Source: Enterococcus sp. ZJ1622 (GTDB lineage: Bacteria; Bacillota; Bacilli; Lactobacillales; Enterococcaceae). Taken from it: 64,000 nucleotides of DNA. The notes below the pieces were generated by a model, which was not told the origin of the DNA, made no database searches, and worked only from the letters and a program-made list of their open reading frames with translations. The stretch lies in contig NZ_JAAKDW010000001.1 in the NCBI RefSeq assembly GCF_011038845.1, positions 248,001 through 312,000 on the forward strand. Direction: 5' to 3'. A program made the translations under genes and the position numbers. Positions 55,655 to 64,000 of the stretch are shown here, piece by piece (position 1 is the stretch's first letter; each line of letters opens with the position of its first letter).

Positions 55655-56617
55655 TTGGAAATTTGCTATTTAATATTGGCATATAATGATATTGAAAACT
55701 TAAAAAGATTGATTGATCGTTTAAATAAAAATGCTGTTTTTTTTATTCATATTGATAAAAAAACTAATATTGAACCATTTATACAAGAATTTAAATTGTA
55801 TAAAAACGTGAATTTTTTACGAGGAAATGACCGTGTAAAAATTTATTGGGGAGGTTTTTCAATTGTTCAAGCTGAAATTAATTTAGTTTTAAAGGCGTTA
55901 CAAAATGGAAAGTATTTAAAATATGTTTTATTGTCGGGAGCGGATTATCCAATCAAAGATAATGAATATATATATAATTACTTTAAAAAAAATCAATCAA
56001 TAGAATTTATCAGGGGAATAAATTTAGATAATTTAGACCACAAGGAATTTTATGCTAAACATATAGATGTTTATCAAAAACATGATTATCCTATGATAAA
56101 TAAAAACAATACAATTGTCTTTAAAACATTTAGAGCAATGGTTAATCGTTTTTTAAGGTTAGTTAAGCTTCCCCCAAAAATTAGGCATCATAAATTTGAT
56201 CTATACCATGGCTCTCAATGGTGGGCTCTTTCCAAAGAATGTTTAGAGGAATTAATGACTATGTATAAAGATAATGAGGAAGACTATTTAAATTTCAAAA
56301 TTGGCATGTTTGCTTCCGATGAAAAATTTTTTCATACTCTTTTTTTCAACTCATCCTATAAAAATGAAAATGTTGTACATGGACCTGATGAACCATTGAA
56401 ATTGAGAAATGTAGAAGAAACTCCGTTACAAACTTCAAGGCTAGCAAATATTCATATTATTGATCCATCAATGAATAAGTGGTTTGATGAACGTGATTTT
56501 AATCAAATAAAAAAGAGTGATAAACTTTTTGTGAGAAAGGTTAAGTCAGGGTATTCTGATAAACTATTAAATAAAATTGACAATGAAATTCTGAAAGTTG
56601 GAAGTATAAATGAATAA
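55655..56617 (+). CDS. Core-2/I-branching-type beta-1,6-N-acetylglucosaminyltransferase family protein (GT14)
   Basis: 320 residues, beginning at TTG 55655 after TTTGGAG. YLILAYNDIENLKRLIDRLN, FFIHIDKKTN, VKIYWGGFSIVQAEINLVL, YVLLSGADYPIKDNEYIYNY and the GSQWWALSKECLEEL region with SDEKFFHTLFFNS are characteristic of GT14, here in its bacterial branch. In capsule loci such enzymes add a branch sugar; donor and linkage are not readable. It overlaps the next gene by 8 nt and the composition is clearly AT-rich. Confidence 0.88.
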   Translation: MEICYLILAYNDIENLKRLIDRLNKNAVFFIHIDKKTNIEPFIQEFKLYKNVNFLRGNDRVKIYWGGFSIVQAEINLVLKALQNGKYLKYVLLSGADYPIKDNEYIYNYFKKNQSIEFIRGINLDNLDHKEFYAKHIDVYQKHDYPMINKNNTIVFKTFRAMVNRFLRLVKLPPKIRHHKFDLYHGSQWWALSKECLEELMTMYKDNEEDYLNFKIGMFASDEKFFHTLFFNSSYKNENVVHGPDEPLKLRNVEETPLQTSRLANIHIIDPSMNKWFDERDFNQIKKSDKLFVRKVKSGYSDKLLNKIDNEILKVGSINE

Positions 56618-58037
56618 AATAATTTCTGTTTTCAAAAAAAATATTCTGAGCCGCGATTTATTTAGGATAGTAAATTTAATAATCTGTTTGTTCTATTTTA
56701 TGCCTAGTACCTTTAATATAACCAACATACCCATGAAAATAGCGTTTGTATGGGGAAGTGGTATAGTATTATACGAAATTTTTATACGAAAAAATTTTTT
56801 TAAAATGTCTTACTCCTTTTTATTAATTGTAGCAATACTTAGCTTTATGGTAACGATATTACTAAATAGAGAACATTTTTTAATTCCTTCACTTTATAAT
56901 TTGGGTTATTTATTAATCACCCTAATAGTAATTTTCCCTACTGATTTTTCGCAAAGTAAAGAAACAAAAAAAATGAAAATGCTGCAATTTAATAATGTTT
57001 TTATCATTATAGTTTTTTTTGCTGCATTGATATCACTTTACCAATTTGTGCTTTTAATTGCTTATCATGTTCCAACAGGTACTCCAGGCTTATTTGCTAG
57101 ACAAGGATTTATTGAACACAGATTATTTGGTGTATATACTAGCCCAAATGTGGGAGCTATGTTTGGATATACGTCTATTGTTTTGAGTTTAATTAGCGGG
57201 TTAATAAGAAAGTTAACTACGAAAACTCGTGTATTTTATGGGTTAAACTTTATTGTTCAAGTATTTTACATCACACTTTCGTCTTCAAGAGGAGCACAAG
57301 CAGTAATATGTAGCTTTTTAATATTGTTTGTTTTATTACTGTCCTTTTCAAGTTTTAGAAAAAGCATAGCTAAGGTCACATCTATAAAAACTAGATGGTT
57401 GTTAAGTCTACTACTTCTATTACTTTTATATTTTTCTGTTGGTAACACTTATGCTAAAGATTTTTTAGCTACAGTTCCTATATCAATTGAAAAAGAAGTC
57501 AAAATTGTAGAGCCTGAAAAAAATGAAGAAAATACAAATCCACCAAAGAAAGTGGTATTACAACATTCTGATAATGATTCAGAAGTTTCAGCTGGACGCT
57601 TTGCAATTTGGAAAGCGGCAGCAAAGGCGATGAAAACAGCACCGTTATTTGGATATGGTGAGACGGATTTTTACGGTAATAGTGATGGAAGAATTTTAAA
57701 TAAGGTTGAACTTAGTACTTCTGATCAGAATGAATTGAAGAGGGCTCATGGAAATATGCATAATGGATTCCTTCAAGTTTTTGTATCTAGTGGTATAATT
57801 GGATTTATATTCTTTTATATTTTTTATGCATGTAATCTTTTTAATCTGATTAAAGCATTCTTGACCAATAAAGTAGATTATGTTTTTCTCGGAATTGTTT
57901 TGATATTTATATTATCTATTTTTGTAGATGAAATGGTTGAAGCGCATGTACTTTTCAATAAACGCGATGTAATATCAATTGTTTTTTGGTATTATTTAGG
58001 TAATTTATCTTACCTATATTTAAAAAAGGAGAATTGA
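56610..58037 (+). CDS. Wzy-type polysaccharide polymerase / O-antigen ligase family
   Basis: 475 residues with about ten transmembrane segments and a large external loop (residues 285-370). SSSRGAQAVICSFLILFVLL, GRFAIWKAAAKAMKTAPLFG and GNMHNGFLQVFVSSGIIG match the Wzy_C/O-antigen ligase pattern. In a cluster with a Wzx flippase and a WbaP initiator it is the likely repeat-unit polymerase. One nucleotide separates it from the next gene. Confidence 0.9.
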   Translation: MNKIISVFKKNILSRDLFRIVNLIICLFYFMPSTFNITNIPMKIAFVWGSGIVLYEIFIRKNFFKMSYSFLLIVAILSFMVTILLNREHFLIPSLYNLGYLLITLIVIFPTDFSQSKETKKMKMLQFNNVFIIIVFFAALISLYQFVLLIAYHVPTGTPGLFARQGFIEHRLFGVYTSPNVGAMFGYTSIVLSLISGLIRKLTTKTRVFYGLNFIVQVFYITLSSSRGAQAVICSFLILFVLLLSFSSFRKSIAKVTSIKTRWLLSLLLLLLLYFSVGNTYAKDFLATVPISIEKEVKIVEPEKNEENTNPPKKVVLQHSDNDSEVSAGRFAIWKAAAKAMKTAPLFGYGETDFYGNSDGRILNKVELSTSDQNELKRAHGNMHNGFLQVFVSSGIIGFIFFYIFYACNLFNLIKAFLTNKVDYVFLGIVLIFILSIFVDEMVEAHVLFNKRDVISIVFWYYLGNLSYLYLKKEN

Positions 58038-58038
58038 G

Positions 58039-59100
58039 ATGAGGATTGCTTTTGTTGCCTGGACTCCTTTACATTTGATTAACATAATAAACGTTTATAA
58101 AAATTTTTATCAAGAATCAAAAAGTGACTTGTATATATATTCGGAGTTTGAAAATGCAACGACATATAGTCAACGTTTGGAAAAATTAGGGATATTCGAT
58201 AGAGTTATTTTAGTGGATCATAAAAAAATAGGCTCCACTTTAAAAAGAAAATTAAATTTAATTACTAATCATAACCAGTTTTTTTCTAATAAATTTGATT
58301 ATTATGATGAGATTTTTATACAAGGAGAGAATTATTTTACAAAGATTCTTTTTTCAAATGCTTATAAAAATAATAAAAATGTTAAATTGAATTATATAGA
58401 AGACGGTTTAGGGACCTATTTAAATAATAATATCTTTTTAACTAGTAAAAATATTCAAAAGTTTTTTATGACAATGAATAGATATAGCATTTTTTCTAAA
58501 AAGATTGATACCTATTTTGTTTATTGCCCGGAGTTGCTGCTTTATGACGTTAAAGACGTGAAAAAAATACCTAAAATAGCAGAAAAAAGTGAATTGATGA
58601 GTACTCTTACAGCTATTTTTGGTTTAGAGAAACTTTCTGTTGAAAATAAAAGTATTTTTTTTGATCAACCTTTGCTTAATGATGGTTATGGTGTTGATGA
58701 GACAATAATTTTTACTCGCGTAAAAAAAATACTACCTAAATCAAGAGAAACTGTGGTTAAATTACATCCTAGATCTGATTTAAATCGTTATGGGGAAAAT
58801 ATCAACTTATTGGGAACACAGCTACCGTTTGAAGTATTACTAGCTGAAAATGATTTTTCTTCTACACTTTTAATCAGTCCAATATCTACTATTTCTTTTT
58901 CTCCATCTATGATGTTTGAAAAAAATATAAACTCCATTTTGTTAGCAAAATTGATTCTCAGAGAATATCCAACATTGGCTGATGCAAAAAGAGAAACATT
59001 AGAAAACATAGCATTATTTTGTCAAAAATATAATAATTTATCAGAAAAGAAAATATTACTTCCCTCAAGTTGGGACGAACTAAGAAAGTTGGTTGAATAA
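58039..59100 (+). CDS. Candidate sialyltransferase-like protein (GT52/polysialyltransferase type)
   Basis: 353 residues with no transmembrane segment. It shows the motif pair of bacterial sialyltransferases: an acidic-acidic-Gly motif EDG at residues 121-123 ([11 protein letters not shown]) and a His-Pro motif at 243-244 (VKLHPRSD), followed by a Ser-rich [12 protein letters not shown] (279-290). The N terminus ([20 protein letters not shown]) resembles GT52/CpsK-like proteins. It lies between a polymerase and a flippase and upstream of neuB-neuC-neuD, so it is the best candidate to transfer the nonulosonic acid. Overall similarity cannot be tested here, so the call is an inference from motifs and context. 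Confidence 0.72.
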   Translation: MRIAFVAWTPLHLINIINVYKNFYQESKSDLYIYSEFENATTYSQRLEKLGIFDRVILVDHKKIGSTLKRKLNLITNHNQFFSNKFDYYDEIFIQGENYFTKILFSNAYKNNKNVKLNYIEDGLGTYLNNNIFLTSKNIQKFFMTMNRYSIFSKKIDTYFVYCPELLLYDVKDVKKIPKIAEKSELMSTLTAIFGLEKLSVENKSIFFDQPLLNDGYGVDETIIFTRVKKILPKSRETVVKLHPRSDLNRYGENINLLGTQLPFEVLLAENDFSSTLLISPISTISFSPSMMFEKNINSILLAKLILREYPTLADAKRETLENIALFCQKYNNLSEKKILLPSSWDELRKLVE

Positions 59101-60526
59101 ATTCATGGGATTAATTAACACACTTTCCAAATCAAAACTAATCAAATCAAGTTTTTGGTACACAATCGGAAACTTTTTTATTAAAGGCATTTCATTTATA
59201 ACTATTCCAATTTTTGTAAATATTACTACTCAAGCTGAATATGGTTTAATTAATAATTTTGCATCTTTTGTCTCAATTTTTTCAATACTGGTTGGATTAA
59301 GTCTAAATTCAGCTATTAATAATGCTAGTTTTGATTATAAAAATGAAATAAATGAGTTCATGTCAGCTGCGCTTTCACTAGCTACCCTTTCATTAACTGT
59401 TTTTTTAATATTCGGAAATATATATTTTGTATTTACAGATGAATTTTTTAATATGAATCAAATTGTGTTTAATTTAATGTTGTTACAAAGTTTTGCTAGT
59501 TTTGTAATTAGTTATATTCAAGCATATTTTACTATTAACTTTAATCACTTTAAATACTTAATTTTATCATTTGTATCTACTATATTGAATGTGGCTGCTT
59601 CCGTAGCACTGATGCAAACTTTATACGTAGAAAATAAATATATTGGTAGAGTAGTTGGTGGAACATTAGCCTTTGTATTAATTGGTTTAATAATATATTT
59701 GCGAATAATGATTAAGGGAAAGCACTTTTTTGATAAAAAACAATGGAAATATGCTTTAAAAATTTCATTGCCTTTGATACCACATTCTTTAGCAAATATA
59801 GTTTTAGCTCAATTTGATAGAATTATGATTAATTCCTATTTAGGTCCTGCTGCTGGAGGAATATATTCATATATCAGCAATATAGGTATAATTTTAAGTG
59901 TAGTATGGATGTCAACTAATAACGCGTGGGTGCCGTGGTTTTATGGTGAAATGAGTAAAAAAAATGAGAAGACAGTGAAAAAAGTTAGCAATTACTATCT
60001 CTTAGCGTTTACTCTAATTACAATGATTGTGATGGTTGTTTCCATAGATTTGGCAAAATTTATGGCTCCAAAAGAATATTATCCTGGATTATCTTTGGTT
60101 ATTCCTATTACTTTAGGGTATTTCTTCCAATTTTTGTATAGTTTCCCAGTCAATGCGGAATTCTATGAGAAAAAAACATCTTTTATAGCTATCGGGACAA
60201 TAGCAAGTGCTGTAATCAATGTATTGTTAAATATAATTTTTATACCTGAATTTGGAATTATTGCTGCAGGGTATACGACAGTATTTACTTACTTTTTACT
60301 CTTCTTGTTCCATTATAATATTGCAAAAAAAATTACAGGCAAACAATTATTTGACACAAAAAAAATATGTATCATAATAGTTTTTGTATCGATTTTTTCA
60401 TTAGCACTTCATGTATTAATCAATCAAATAGTTATTCGCTATGTACTGACATTGTTATTGATTATTAGTTTCGGTATTTATTTTTTGAAAAACAAAGATC
60501 GAATTATAGATGATTATAATTCATAA
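59093..60526 (+). CDS. Wzx-type polysaccharide flippase (MATE/MOP superfamily)
   Basis: 477 residues and 12-14 transmembrane segments. [40 protein letters not shown] and [19 protein letters not shown] are typical of the polysaccharide-transport branch. It would flip the undecaprenyl-linked repeat unit. TTG 59093 overlaps the preceding gene's end; ATG 59105 is a close alternative, and neither has a good ribosome site, so coupling to the upstream gene is likely. Confidence 0.93.
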   Translation: MNKFMGLINTLSKSKLIKSSFWYTIGNFFIKGISFITIPIFVNITTQAEYGLINNFASFVSIFSILVGLSLNSAINNASFDYKNEINEFMSAALSLATLSLTVFLIFGNIYFVFTDEFFNMNQIVFNLMLLQSFASFVISYIQAYFTINFNHFKYLILSFVSTILNVAASVALMQTLYVENKYIGRVVGGTLAFVLIGLIIYLRIMIKGKHFFDKKQWKYALKISLPLIPHSLANIVLAQFDRIMINSYLGPAAGGIYSYISNIGIILSVVWMSTNNAWVPWFYGEMSKKNEKTVKKVSNYYLLAFTLITMIVMVVSIDLAKFMAPKEYYPGLSLVIPITLGYFFQFLYSFPVNAEFYEKKTSFIAIGTIASAVINVLLNIIFIPEFGIIAAGYTTVFTYFLLFLFHYNIAKKITGKQLFDTKKICIIIVFVSIFSLALHVLINQIVIRYVLTLLLIISFGIYFLKNKDRIIDDYNS

Positions 60527-60538
60527 GGAGTGGTAGTA

Positions 60539-61546
60539 GTGTTTAAAGGAAAAACAATATTAGTTACTGGTGGAACTGGGTCCATTGGAAGTGAAATCGT
60601 TCGGCAACTATTGAAATTTGAACCAAAAGCAATTAGAATTTTTAGCCGTGGTGAAGAAAAACAATTTTATATGCAACAAGAACTTTCCCAGTATTCTAAT
60701 TTAAGATTTTTAATTGGTGATATCAGGGATCCTCAGAGAATTGATTATGCGTGTCGCGATGTCGACATTATCTTCCATGCTGCAGCCATGAAGCACGTTC
60801 CAGCAAGCGAGTATAATCCGATGGAAGCGGTGAAGACAAATGTGATGGGAACTCAAAACGTAATAGACGCCGCAATAAAAAATGATGTTAAACATTTTGT
60901 AGGTATTAGTACAGATAAAGTAGTAAGTCCTACTAATACGATGGGAACGACAAAATTGTTAAGTGAAAAGTTAATAATCGCTGCAAATCAATATAAAGGA
61001 AAAACAGAAACAAATTTTTCTTGCGTGAGATTTGGCAATGTCATGGGTTCAAGTGGATCGGTAATCCCCCTTTTTTGCAAACAATTAGAGAACAATAAGG
61101 ACATCACACTAACGGATAGTAATATGACTCGATTTATGATGTCTATACCAGATGCTGCAAAATTAGTATTGTCTGCTGCTATGAACTCAAAATTTGGAGA
61201 GACGTATGTTCTAAAAATGCCTTCAATCAAAATTTTAACTTTAGCTCAGGCATTGATAGATTTGTATAATAGTACGCATGAGAGTAAATATAAAGGTGAA
61301 ATCAAAATTGTAGGTGTGAGACCTGGTGAAAAGCTATATGAAGAGCTGATGACTGTGGACGAAATTGAGCGATCATATGAAAATGATAAAATGTATATTA
61401 TCCCACCACATTATCATGCAACTGATAAACTTTATGAAGACTATGAAAAAATAAAAATCACTGCATATTCTTCGGATACTACTGATTTAATGAGCGGACA
61501 AGAATTTATCAATATTGTAAAAGAGAATAAGATTATCGAGTGGTAA
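60539..61546 (+). CDS. Nucleotide-sugar 4,6-dehydratase (CapE/PseB/LegB-type SDR)
   Basis: An extended SDR of 335 residues that most likely removes water from UDP-GlcNAc. The NAD(P) loop VTGGTGSIGSE (residues 9-19), FHAAAMKHVPASEYNPMEAV, ISTDKVVSPTNTMGTTK and GVRPGEKLYEELMT are present. The catalytic position is Met135-x3-Lys139 rather than Tyr-x3-Lys, as in CapE/WbpM-type dehydratases. GTG 60539 fits TAAGGAG. Upstream of neuB and neuC it could start a legionaminic- or pseudaminic-type pathway, or make another amino sugar for the repeat unit. Confidence 0.88.
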   Translation: MFKGKTILVTGGTGSIGSEIVRQLLKFEPKAIRIFSRGEEKQFYMQQELSQYSNLRFLIGDIRDPQRIDYACRDVDIIFHAAAMKHVPASEYNPMEAVKTNVMGTQNVIDAAIKNDVKHFVGISTDKVVSPTNTMGTTKLLSEKLIIAANQYKGKTETNFSCVRFGNVMGSSGSVIPLFCKQLENNKDITLTDSNMTRFMMSIPDAAKLVLSAAMNSKFGETYVLKMPSIKILTLAQALIDLYNSTHESKYKGEIKIVGVRPGEKLYEELMTVDEIERSYENDKMYIIPPHYHATDKLYEDYEKIKITAYSSDTTDLMSGQEFINIVKENKIIEW

Positions 61547-61557
61547 GGGGGAGAAAA

Positions 61558-62562
61558 ATGGAATCTCAAGTATATATAATTGCGGAGATTGGAGTAAATC
61601 ACAATGGAAGTCTTGATTTAGCCTTAAAAAGTATTGATAAAGCCAAAGAATGTGGAGCTGATGCGGTTAAATTCCAAACATTTAAGACAAGTAAATTAGT
61701 TTCTAAAAAAGCTCCAATGGCAAAATATCAGAAAGCTAATTTGGAGAAAGATGGTTCTCAATTTGATATGTTAGAAAAATTGGAATTATCAAAGTCAGAT
61801 TTTATTGAAATAAAACAATATTGTGCGCAAAAGGAAATTGATTTTTTGTCTACCCCTTTCGATGACGAAAGTGCGGCATTTTTAAAAGAAATAGGGGTAG
61901 AAGGATTTAAAATTGGTTCCGGAGATCTAACCAATCTACCTTTTCTTAGAAAAATTGATATGTATGGACTACCAATCCTATTATCTACGGGTATGTCTAA
62001 TATGGATGAAGTCAGAGAAGCTATGGCGTGTTTTGTGGATAGTCCTGTAACAATCCTTCATTGTACATCTAACTATCCTGCTGCTCCTGAAGATATTAAT
62101 TTATTAGCTATCAATTCATTGAAGGAAACATTTAATGTGCCTGTAGGGTATTCTGACCATTCTTTAGGGTATGACGTTGGGATTTGCTCAGTTGCAATGG
62201 GTGCAAAAGTGATTGAAAAACATTTTACTTTGGATACGTCATTGCCTGGGCCAGACCACAAAGCTTCTTTGGATCCTAAAGAATTTAAGGAGTTTGTAAA
62301 TCATATTAGAAATGCTGAAGTTTTTCTAGGTGATGGTGTTAAAAGAGCAATGCCATCTGAACTTAGCACTAAAGATGTTTCTAGAAAAAGTTTAGTTGTT
62401 ACTAAAGATCTGAGTGTCGGAGATACTCTATCAGAAGAATCTCTTACAATTAAACGTCCGGGAAATGGATTAGCACCTAAATATTTATATCAATATATTG
62501 GGAAAAGGGTCAAGAAATCAATAAGCGCAGATAGCATTCTGCTTGAGGAAGATGTTGAATGA
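61558..62562 (+). CDS. neuB: N-acetylneuraminate (or related nonulosonate) synthase NeuB
   Basis: Condenses a six-carbon amino sugar with phosphoenolpyruvate to make a nine-carbon acid (Neu5Ac from ManNAc, or legionaminate from its analogue). AEIGVNHNGSLDLA (residues 9-22), FKIGSGDLTNLPFL, LHCTSNYPA, GYSDHSLGYDV and EKHFTLD are the barrel motifs; a C-terminal SAF antifreeze-like domain (VTKDLSVGDTLSEESL) follows. 334 residues is standard. ATG 61558 follows AAGGGGGAG. Its stop overlaps the neuC start (ATGA). Sequence inspection alone does not separate NeuB from LegI. Confidence 0.93.
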   Translation: MESQVYIIAEIGVNHNGSLDLALKSIDKAKECGADAVKFQTFKTSKLVSKKAPMAKYQKANLEKDGSQFDMLEKLELSKSDFIEIKQYCAQKEIDFLSTPFDDESAAFLKEIGVEGFKIGSGDLTNLPFLRKIDMYGLPILLSTGMSNMDEVREAMACFVDSPVTILHCTSNYPAAPEDINLLAINSLKETFNVPVGYSDHSLGYDVGICSVAMGAKVIEKHFTLDTSLPGPDHKASLDPKEFKEFVNHIRNAEVFLGDGVKRAMPSELSTKDVSRKSLVVTKDLSVGDTLSEESLTIKRPGNGLAPKYLYQYIGKRVKKSISADSILLEEDVE

Positions 62563-63707
62563 AGAAAATCTTTATAGTGAGTGGCACTCGTGCTGATTAT
62601 GGAATATATAAGCCAGTTGCTGAAGAATTAAAACGAAGCAATTGGGATGTGTCATTTGTTGTTTCTGGTATGCATCTAGCTCATCAATATGGATTTACCA
62701 AGGAAATAATTTTAAAAGATGGTTTTAAAATTGTTGGAGAAGTTCAGAGTCTCTTCTTAGAAAATACGAAGGGAAACATGGCACGCTCAGTTTCATTAGA
62801 AATAAGTGGTTTTACCAATATTTTTGAGCAACATAACCCTGATTTTGTTTTATTGTTAGGAGATAGAGGAGAAATGCTAGCAGCTGGAATTGCTTGCTTA
62901 TATCTGGGTATCAAAACAGCTCATATTCATGGGGGTGAAAGATCTGGTACCGTAGATGAATCAATTAGACATGCTGTTTCAAAGTTATCTTCAGTTCATT
63001 TTACTGCTACAAAGAAGAGTAAGGAACGTTTATTAAAAATGGGAGAGGATTCTTGGAGAATCTTTTCTGTAGGTGCTCCTAGAATCGATACAATCTTGAA
63101 TAGTAAATTACCTAGTTTTGAGAGTATACAAAAAAAATATAATTTTAATTTTGAGAAAAAAGAATATATTTTACAAGTGTTTCATCCTGTGGTTACAGAA
63201 TTAGAAAATATTGAAAAACAAGTATTGACTTTGATAAAGGCTATGAAGAATGAATCAGTTCCAATTATCTGCATTTTACCTAATAGCGATGCTGGAAGTG
63301 AGATTATTCGAAAAATATACCAAGAAAACTTTATTTCAAATATCATATATATAAGCAACTTAAATCCTGAAGAATATTTAACAGTATTGAAAGAATGTAG
63401 GTTTATGATTGGGAATTCTTCTTCTGGGATAATTGAAGCAGCTTCTTTCAAAATACCAGTTATAAATTTAGGAACTAGGCAAAACGGACGTGAGCAATCT
63501 CCAAACATTATAAATGCAAATTTAGAAGTTAATGAAATTGAAACTGCATTAAAGTATGTTCAAAATCCTGTCTTTTTAAACAAATTAAGTAACGTTGTAA
63601 ATATCTACGGCGATGGTAGAAGTGCCAAAAGAATAGTCAAAATATTGAATAAAATTTTGGATGAGAAGGAAGAGTTGAAGTGGATTCAGAAAAAAATAGC
63701 TTATTAA
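62559..63707 (+). CDS. neuC: Hydrolysing UDP-N-acetylhexosamine 2-epimerase NeuC
   Basis: Converts UDP-GlcNAc (or a UDP-diacetamido-sugar, LegG) into free ManNAc (or analogue), the substrate of NeuB. FIVSGTRADYGIYKPV at the N terminus, LLGDRGEMLAAGIAC, AHIHGGERSGTVDESIRHAV, GAPRIDTI and IGNSSSGIIEAASFKIP are conserved. 382 residues. ATGA overlap with neuB shows translational coupling, and it overlaps the neuD start by 28 nt. Confidence 0.93.
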   Translation: MKKIFIVSGTRADYGIYKPVAEELKRSNWDVSFVVSGMHLAHQYGFTKEIILKDGFKIVGEVQSLFLENTKGNMARSVSLEISGFTNIFEQHNPDFVLLLGDRGEMLAAGIACLYLGIKTAHIHGGERSGTVDESIRHAVSKLSSVHFTATKKSKERLLKMGEDSWRIFSVGAPRIDTILNSKLPSFESIQKKYNFNFEKKEYILQVFHPVVTELENIEKQVLTLIKAMKNESVPIICILPNSDAGSEIIRKIYQENFISNIIYISNLNPEEYLTVLKECRFMIGNSSSGIIEAASFKIPVINLGTRQNGREQSPNIINANLEVNEIETALKYVQNPVFLNKLSNVVNIYGDGRSAKRIVKILNKILDEKEELKWIQKKIAY

Positions 63708-64000
63708 AATATTCCAAATATCAATATATCATTATTGGCGCAGGTGGGCACGCAAAGGTCATTCTTGAGACTTTAAGATTAGAGAATAAAAAAATTTATG
63801 GATTTTTCGATGATAATAATGTTAAATTACAAGGACTAAAGTATCTTGGTACAATAAAAGAACTGAACAAATGGACGGATAAAGAGAAAGAAAAATATAA
63901 GTTTATTATAGCTATTGGTGATTGTGCTGTGAGAAAAAAAATTGTGGAACAATTGAATTTATCTAGTGAACAATATGGGGTAGCTATTCATCCTAGTGCT
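63680..64000 (+). CDS. neuD: NeuD-family sugar O-/N-acetyltransferase (5' part)
   Basis: Only the first 107 codons are in the window. GTG 63680 (AGGAAGAG upstream) starts MDSENSLLKYSKYQ, followed by the PglD/NeuD N-terminal nucleotide-binding fold YIIIGAGGHAKVILETL, GFFDDNN, YLGTIKEL and FIIAIGDCAVRKKI. The left-handed beta-helix acetyltransferase domain would follow beyond the edge. NeuD-type proteins acetylate sialic acid or its precursor. The 28-nt overlap with neuC is in a different frame. Confidence 0.9.
   Translation, partial: MDSEKNSLLKYSKYQYIIIGAGGHAKVILETLRLENKKIYGFFDDNNVKLQGLKYLGTIKELNKWTDKEKEKYKFIIAIGDCAVRKKIVEQLNLSSEQYGVAIHPSA

Overview
This 64 kb window looks like a low-G+C Gram-positive chromosome, most likely an Enterococcus of the E. 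faecium group. The reasons are the complete dcw division cluster ending in divIVA and a T-box-controlled ileS, followed by an enterococcal polysaccharide antigen (epa) locus with epaA-D, the four dTDP-rhamnose genes and a Wzm/Wzt-type exporter. The species call is an inference from gene content. No CRISPR array, insertion sequence, phage or rRNA operon was seen.

Layout. (1) 1-11.4 kb: the 3' end of a PASTA-containing class B penicillin-binding protein, then mraY, murD, murG, divIB, ftsA, ftsZ, ylmE, sepF, ylmG, ylmH and divIVA, all on +. (2) 11.4-20.4 kb: T-box and ileS; on -, zwf, a DtxR/MntR-type regulator and a small anchored protein; on +, a frameshifted sfsA, a Gfo/Idh oxidoreductase and a DEAD-box helicase. 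(3) 20.4-27.7 kb: a LevR-type sigma-54 activator, a -24/-12 promoter, a lactose/cellobiose-family PTS operon (IIB, IIA, IIC and three small proteins) and an Eis-like acetyltransferase. (4) 27.7-30.6 kb: an AT-rich accessory patch with a palindromic repeat, a 54-aa microprotein, tRNA-Arg(CCT), a secreted lectin-like protein, the remnant of a second secreted protein, and a membrane protein preceded by a 23-aa hydrophobic peptide. (5) 30.6-35.3 kb: aminopeptidase PepS, a TetR regulator, flavodoxin, map and a YihY-type membrane protein. (6) 35.4-54.5 kb: the conserved epa locus. (7) 54.5-64 kb: a strongly AT-rich variable polysaccharide block with glycosyltransferases, a Wzy-like polymerase, a candidate GT52-type sialyltransferase, a Wzx flippase, a nucleotide-sugar 4,6-dehydratase, and neuB, neuC and a partial neuD. 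The window ends inside that operon.

How the genes work together. Region 1 makes lipid II and builds the divisome. In region 6, EpaA loads undecaprenyl phosphate, EpaB-D and the rhamnose enzymes build a rhamnan chain, and the ABC exporter moves it out. A second initiating transferase (WbaP/EpaR-like) with the region 7 genes appears to make a second, flippase-exported glycan carrying a nonulosonic (sialic or legionaminic) acid.

The most notable observations are the nonulosonic-acid module with its candidate sialyltransferase, a domain shared by two adjacent proteins of the epa export segment, and three frameshifts (divIB tail, small anchored protein, sfsA), two of them in A7 tracts. The A7 cases could be real inactivation or homopolymer errors in the assembly.
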